Shown here piece by piece: positions 8,147 through 10,657 of a stretch of DNA of 10,657 nucleotides. How positions within the stretch are numbered: the stretch's first letter is position 1; the number at the start of each line of letters is the position of its first letter. Below the pieces are notes generated by a model. That model was not told the origin of the DNA. It made no database searches and saw only the letters and a list, made by a program, of their open reading frames with translations. Source of the stretch: Gp13-AA77 sp036521995 (GTDB lineage: Bacteria > Acidobacteriota > Terriglobia > UBA7540); contig DATDGR010000005.1 of the NCBI GenBank assembly GCA_036521995.1, positions 1-10,657 on the forward strand, written 5' to 3'. The translations under genes were made by a program, and so were the position numbers.

Positions 8147-9023
8147 GGTCTATCTCCTGGTGGAAGTGTTCGGCCAAGCCTTCGACCTCGCGCCGGGACT
8201 GATCGAGCAAGCCAGCCAAGTCCTGGCGGTCTTTTTCCGGAAGATTCCGCAAGACGCCGGCGCGCAGCCGTCGGTGAGCTCGGCGGGCCGCGAAACTAAG
8301 GGTCTCCAAGTCACTTCGGAGGGTGTCGCCCGGACCGGGATCGAAGGGAGGTTCGGCTTGAGTCTCCTTGTAGCTTTTGAGAAAGAGCAGGGGCGCTTCC
8401 AGCAGGTGCTGGCGTGTTACCCAGTTGCCGGTCTGATAGGCAGTGTAGAGGATTCCCAGGTCGCGGCTCGAGAGCCGGGTCGCCCCGATGGATTCCACCA
8501 ACTCCAGGCAGACTTGCCGGTTGGCGCGCGCCAACGGCACCAGATATTTCGCTGCCCCGTGCGCACCCATCTCGCCCCGGCGAACTCGCTCTTGGATGTC
8601 TTCGGGGAGTTCCCGCACCAGCGCCAGCCGTCGGCTCACCCAGCTCACCGAGTGGCTGAAGCGGCGGGCCAGTTCCTCCAAGGACAGTCCAAAACGCTCG
8701 TGCAACTCGGCCAGCAGCCAGCTTTGTTCCAGCGCCGTCTCCGGCTCGGCGGTCTGCATCAGCCGGGTGGCGATCAAGGCCTCGGCTTCTGCTCCCGGCC
8801 AGCAACCCGCCACCACCGTGTCTCGGCCCAACCGGCGCAGGGCACGCACCCGCTTGTAGCCATCGATCACCACGAACTGCTCGTCAGCGGCTGGCTTCAC
8901 TACCACGATGGGGACCTGCTGGCCGACTTCGGCGAGTGAAGCCAGAAGCCGCCGCTCGGGTTCCGGCCGCACCACCTTCAGCCGCTCGTAGCGAAGCAGG
9001 AGTTGATGAAATTCCAGCTCCAC
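8091..9023 (-). CDS. ParB-like DNA-binding protein carried by the transposon
   Basis: The product is 310 residues from the GTG at 9023. That start is chosen because GGAGG lies 9 nt before it; the in-frame GTG at 9032 directly abuts the same GGAGG. The N-terminal half (about 10-75) has ParB/Srx-fold features: PEPERRLLASLAEVGQQVPI, then FVVIDGYKRVRALRRLG, whose GYKRVRA matches the GxxR nucleotide-binding motif of ParB proteins. Residues about 95-165 look like the ParB helix-turn-helix domain (FGLSLEELARRFSHSVSWVS, then LPEDIQERVRRGEMGAHGAA). The C-terminal third is charged and helical. No ParA partner is visible. Its 3' end overlaps istA by 56 nt, so the two are probably translated from one mRNA. 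A role in binding the transposon ends or in target choice is an inference; partition is unlikely for an integrated insertion sequence. Confidence 0.88.
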   Translation of the reverse strand: MELEFHQLLLRYERLKVVRPEPERRLLASLAEVGQQVPIVVVKPAADEQFVVIDGYKRVRALRRLGRDTVVAGCWPGAEAEALIATRLMQTAEPETALEQSWLLAELHERFGLSLEELARRFSHSVSWVSRRLALVRELPEDIQERVRRGEMGAHGAAKYLVPLARANRQVCLELVESIGATRLSSRDLGILYTAYQTGNWVTRQHLLEAPLLFLKSYKETQAEPPFDPGPGDTLRSDLETLSFAARRAHRRLRAGVLRNLPEKDRQDLAGLLDQSRREVEGLAEHFHQEIDHAGPEHASGDSETAPAGA

Positions 9024-9173
9024 GCCTTTCACCCTCCATGAAGAAGAAGAGAGAACGAGGCGCCGTCAACATCGGCGGGACTCGCTCCCCCTTCCTCTCC
9101 GGGTTGTACGCAGGCTGAACTTAGCGGGACCGAAAGACCGAGTGCAATATGTCCGAACGATCTCGGCCGGCTT

Positions 9174-9729
9174 TTATCGGCGTAGCGGTCGGGTCGTTTT
9201 GGCCACCACTCGGGCCCGAGGCGGGCTGGGGCGTCGTGGACGCCAGCGTCGCTCGCGCTCCAGAACCCGTTCCAGCGCGTGACGACAGGCGTGGGAACAG
9301 AACCGTTGCAGGGGTGACCGCCGGGTGCGGTCGAACTCCTCGTAGCATCCCGGCCGATCACAGGAGCACGAAAAAAAATTTCATAGGGATGACCCTCGCG
9401 GCGGTAATCCAAGCGGCTTCTTGCGCTTGCCGTTGGCTCCGGCGCTCCCGGTAGCGGCGGCTCTGAGCCTGCCGCTTCTGCTTGCCATTCGGAGACTGGC
9501 GATAACGTCGGCGTGCCTTCCATTGCCTCCAGCGCCGCGCTTCCGCCTGGCATGCCTCACTGCAATAGCGCGCCAGCGGCCGCTGCGGTCGGAAGACCCG
9601 TTCGCAGCCCTTCAGCAAGCAGACCCGGCGCCGGGGACGACGAGCACGCCCCTGTCCCCCTCGGATTCGGCGAGGGCTTCGGGCATCTTGATTTTTGGCA
9701 GGAGTTGGCGAATCTTTATCCGGGCCCAT
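9174..9729 (-). CDS. Basic protein with two zinc-finger-like clusters, frame break at T8 run
   Basis: The first frame (ATG at 9729) gives a basic protein with cluster 1 as C37-x4-C42-x13-C56-x3-C60 (CLLKGC, then YCSEAC). An Arg-rich helix follows (ARRWRQWKARRRYR). This frame stops at 9358. In another frame, starting within the T8 run (9371-9378), the reading continues SCSCDRPGCYEEF to FCSHAC. That forms cluster 2, C-x4-C-x15-C-x3-C, followed by an Arg-rich helix and a stop at 9174. The same cysteine spacing in both halves shows that the second part is real coding sequence. Joining them by skipping one T gives 184 residues. The FCSxAC style is that of small bacterial zinc-binding domains, and nucleic-acid binding is likely but inferred. 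It is the first gene of the transposon operon. The break could be slippage, mutation or a sequence error. A GGGAG lies 11 nt before the ATG. Confidence 0.72.
9371..9378 (-). promoter_or_regulatory. T8 run, possible slippage/frameshift site
   Basis: Eight A on the plus strand (eight U in the transcript) sit exactly where the coding frame of the zinc protein changes. Loss of one U, or a +1 shift, joins ATG AAA TTT TTT to TCG TGC TCC TGT. Runs of eight or more A/T are known sites of transcriptional slippage and frameshifting in insertion sequences. That it works so here is an inference. Confidence 0.4.
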
Positions 9730-9759
9730 GGGAGTGGCTGCTCCCAGAAGCTCAAGCCT

Positions 9760-9784
9760 CGAAGGGGACAGCGTTTCCCCTTCG
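9760..9784. promoter_or_regulatory. 9-bp perfect hairpin in the transposon leader
   Basis: CGAAGGGGA and its exact complement TCCCCTTCG are separated by 7 nt, about 30 nt before the first transposon gene. There is no T tract, so it does not look like a terminator. It could be a leader RNA hairpin shielding the ribosome site from readthrough, or a DNA-binding site, for example for the ParB-like or zinc protein. Confidence 0.45.
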
Positions 9785-9882
9785 GGGCGCCCTTGACGCA
9801 GGGGCAGAGCTGGAACCCGCTACCTTACCTCAAAAACCTACGATCAGATTAAAGAACAGAACTTGGAAGGCTCGAAGACCGT

Positions 9883-9897
9883 GTCGATGCGATCGAC
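9883..9897. promoter_or_regulatory. 15-bp palindrome near the transposon right end
   Basis: GTCGAT-GCG-ATCGAC is a 6-bp inverted repeat around a 3-bp centre, just inside the terminal TGACCC boxes. A dimeric DNA-binding protein could use it. No matching palindrome was seen at the left end, which would suit an operator rather than a transposase site. Confidence 0.3.
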
Positions 9898-9908
9898 CTC
9901 TTCTTCGG

Positions 9909-9958
9909 GTGGGTCAAATTTCGGAAGCGATGGTGGGTCATTTCTGCCGAGCGCCTAA
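9909..9958. repeat. IS21-like right terminal inverted repeat
   Basis: Read inward on the minus strand, the end begins TTAGGCGCTCGG. It holds two TGACCCACC boxes (9940-9932 and 9916-9908) spaced 24 bp apart, the layout expected of IS21-family ends. The inner box pairs with the left-end box at 5904-5911. The left end's outer box is degenerate (TAGCCCAG). Confidence 0.7.
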
Positions 9959-9966
9959 GGGCCTGC
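9959..9966. repeat. Target-site duplication, right copy
   Basis: GGGCCTGC is identical to 5852-5859 and borders the right end of the transposon. Eight bp is within the range known for the IS21 family. Confidence 0.85.
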
Positions 9967-10139
9967 GCGTACTCGTGGATTTCGCGCAACTGTTCAGGAA
10001 TTGAGAGGCCGCGTTCTTCCTGCATTGAGGTGGATACCCTGGCCCATGCGACGGCTGTCAGTGGCGCGACATTCTTCGCGGCTGATAGGTTCGCAGTGGT
10101 GCCGGTGATCTCTGCCAGTAAGCTATTCGATGCAAGCAT
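9959..10139 (-). pseudogene. Serine recombinase, N-terminal part with catalytic serine
   Basis: The ATG at 10139 has GGAG 6 nt upstream. The 60 intact residues include VAWARVSTSMQEERGLSIPE, the start of the resolvase catalytic domain with nucleophile S36, and end at LREIHEYAQA. The reading then enters transposon DNA and continues out of context to a stop at 9849. Residue 61 (Arg) is completed across the insertion by the fragment at 4323-5859 to give YAQARNIEV, which is normal family sequence. Neither fragment contains other damage. Confidence 0.88.
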
Positions 10140-10329
10140 GGGTTTCTCCAGCCGTCACGCTGTCTTGGTCGCCCTGGCCGATGCCGTTCCGGCCGACTTC
10201 AAACGGCTGGTGGTGATTATGCACACCCGAACAGTTCGCCGCAAACAATTCGGGGTGGTCGGCTGCGAAAGCTTCTGCGACAAGGCGTGCCAGAATCCGT
10301 TCGGCGGCCAGACGCTCATCCGTCAGCAT
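10123..10329 (-). CDS. Small hypothetical protein upstream of recombinase (68 aa)
   Basis: From the ATG at 10329 the reading MLTDERLAAERILARLVAEA then FAADHPELF is a plausible amphipathic helical protein. The same frame is open further upstream, with another ATG at 10377 (84 residues). The stop lies 17 nt inside the recombinase N-terminal fragment, suggesting the two were translated together before the insertion. It is not recognised as a known family. Small genes beside serine recombinases can encode directionality factors or other accessory proteins, but nothing here proves that. The ribosome binding site is weak at both starts. Confidence 0.45.
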   Translation of the reverse strand: MLTDERLAAERILARLVAEAFAADHPELFAANCSGVHNHHQPFEVGRNGIGQGDQDSVTAGETHACIE

Positions 10330-10377
10330 GGGGTTCGCTGCCGAGCTGCATCGATGAAAGGTGATTGACTCTCGCAT

Positions 10378-10657
10378 TAGCCTAACTCGTGGCGCACGTT
10401 CCCAACCAAAACCGGGACTGCCTGTTCTCACGCACAAGCACGCCAACCTGCACCGTGTCGCAATGACGTTCGCGTGCAAGTTCAACTTTGCGGCCTGCTT
10501 GGGCGCGAAATGGGACACTAAGCGGCGTCCCAAAAATAAGTTCCCATTTTTCAGTTCCTGTGCGTTGGCCATAGGGTGTAATTCCACTGCGGCAAAATTT
10601 TGTCGTGCGTGATGCGCAGCGCTCGCCGACGTTCATGAGGTACCGTTTGTCCCGTCT
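10378..10657. other. No convincing gene seen
   Basis: Overlapping short frames exist on both strands, none with a good ribosome binding site, recognisable domain or clear coding character. One frame (minus, 10636-10382, 84 residues) could be part of a hypothetical gene of the integrated element. A 5-bp stem GGGAC/GTCCC with a 10-nt loop lies at about 10511-10530, with no T tract. Confidence 0.4.

Larger units (their letters stand above)
5860..9958 (-). mobile_element. IS21-like transposon (~4.1 kb) with ParB-like and zinc-finger genes
   Basis: The element is bounded by 8-bp direct repeats and by imperfect inverted ends that each lead to TGACCCAC. Four genes lie on one strand, in transcription order: a two-zinc-cluster protein, a ParB-like protein, istA and istB. 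IstA and IstB with an 8-nt overlap are the hallmark of the IS21 family. At about 4.1 kb the element is longer than most IS21 members (about 2-2.5 kb), because of the first two genes. Excising it with one duplication copy restores the recombinase frame exactly: 181 + 1529 nt = 570 codons, with CGG (Arg) at the joint. It lies in the same orientation as the gene it disrupts. Confidence 0.9.

Noticed and set aside
7983..8939. Long plus-strand frame of 318 codons
   Set aside because: It is the reverse-strand shadow of the ParB-like gene and the istA start.
9029..9553. Minus-strand frame of 174 codons between the zinc and ParB-like genes
   Set aside because: It overlaps both zinc clusters in a third frame and has no conserved features; the cysteine pattern shows which frames are real.
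10382..10636. 84-codon minus-strand frame at the right edge
   Set aside because: No ribosome binding site or recognisable domain, and other frames compete; left as unassigned.
1..10657. CRISPR array, rRNA, riboswitch or ParA partner gene
   Set aside because: No regularly spaced repeats, rRNA stretches, known riboswitch cores or deviant-Walker ParA protein were seen.

Overview
The window reads as GC-rich bacterial DNA, most likely from an acidobacterium. Two secreted-type proteins at the left end are of kinds common in Acidobacteriota: a choice-of-anchor-D/beta-propeller protein and a protein with carboxypeptidase-regulatory-like repeats. This assignment comes from protein style alone and is an inference.

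Layout. (1) 1-1811, minus strand: the first 603 residues of a large exported beta-propeller protein, running off the left edge, with a good promoter at 1873-1901. (2) 1812-2340: an intergenic stretch with a minus-strand terminator and a doubtful 83-residue ORF. (3) 2322-4088, plus strand: an exported protein with at least four carboxypeptidase-regulatory-like modules. (4) 4089-4321: no gene seen; it holds an 11-bp tandem repeat. (5) 4322-4366: the 3' half of a tRNA-Met(CAT) gene, from the anticodon loop to CCA, with no 5' half. It also forms the last 13 codons of a serine site-specific recombinase, which is the signature of an integrated element's attachment site. (6) 4323-5859 and 9959-10139: the two pieces of that recombinase gene. 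(7) 5860-9958: a ~4.1-kb IS21-like transposon that split the recombinase, flanked by an exact 8-bp duplication GGGCCTGC. Removing the transposon and one duplicate copy restores an open 569-residue recombinase frame. (8) 10123-10329: a small ORF overlapping the recombinase start. (9) 10378-10657: nothing convincing.

The transposon is the most unusual part. Besides the expected DDE transposase IstA and AAA+ helper IstB, the same strand carries a ParB-like protein whose 3' end overlaps istA by 56 nt. Before that lies a basic protein with two zinc-finger-like cysteine clusters in different reading frames, joined at a run of eight T. The order zinc protein, ParB-like, IstA, IstB looks like one operon read leftward. 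It suggests an IS21-type element with extra DNA-binding functions, and palindromes near its right end are candidate binding sites.

History as inferred: an element with a serine recombinase carried or captured a tRNA-Met 3' end, and the IS21-like transposon later landed in the recombinase gene. That separated the catalytic serine from the rest of the enzyme and probably immobilised the host element. The clean duplication and the still-open recombinase halves argue that the insertion is fairly recent.
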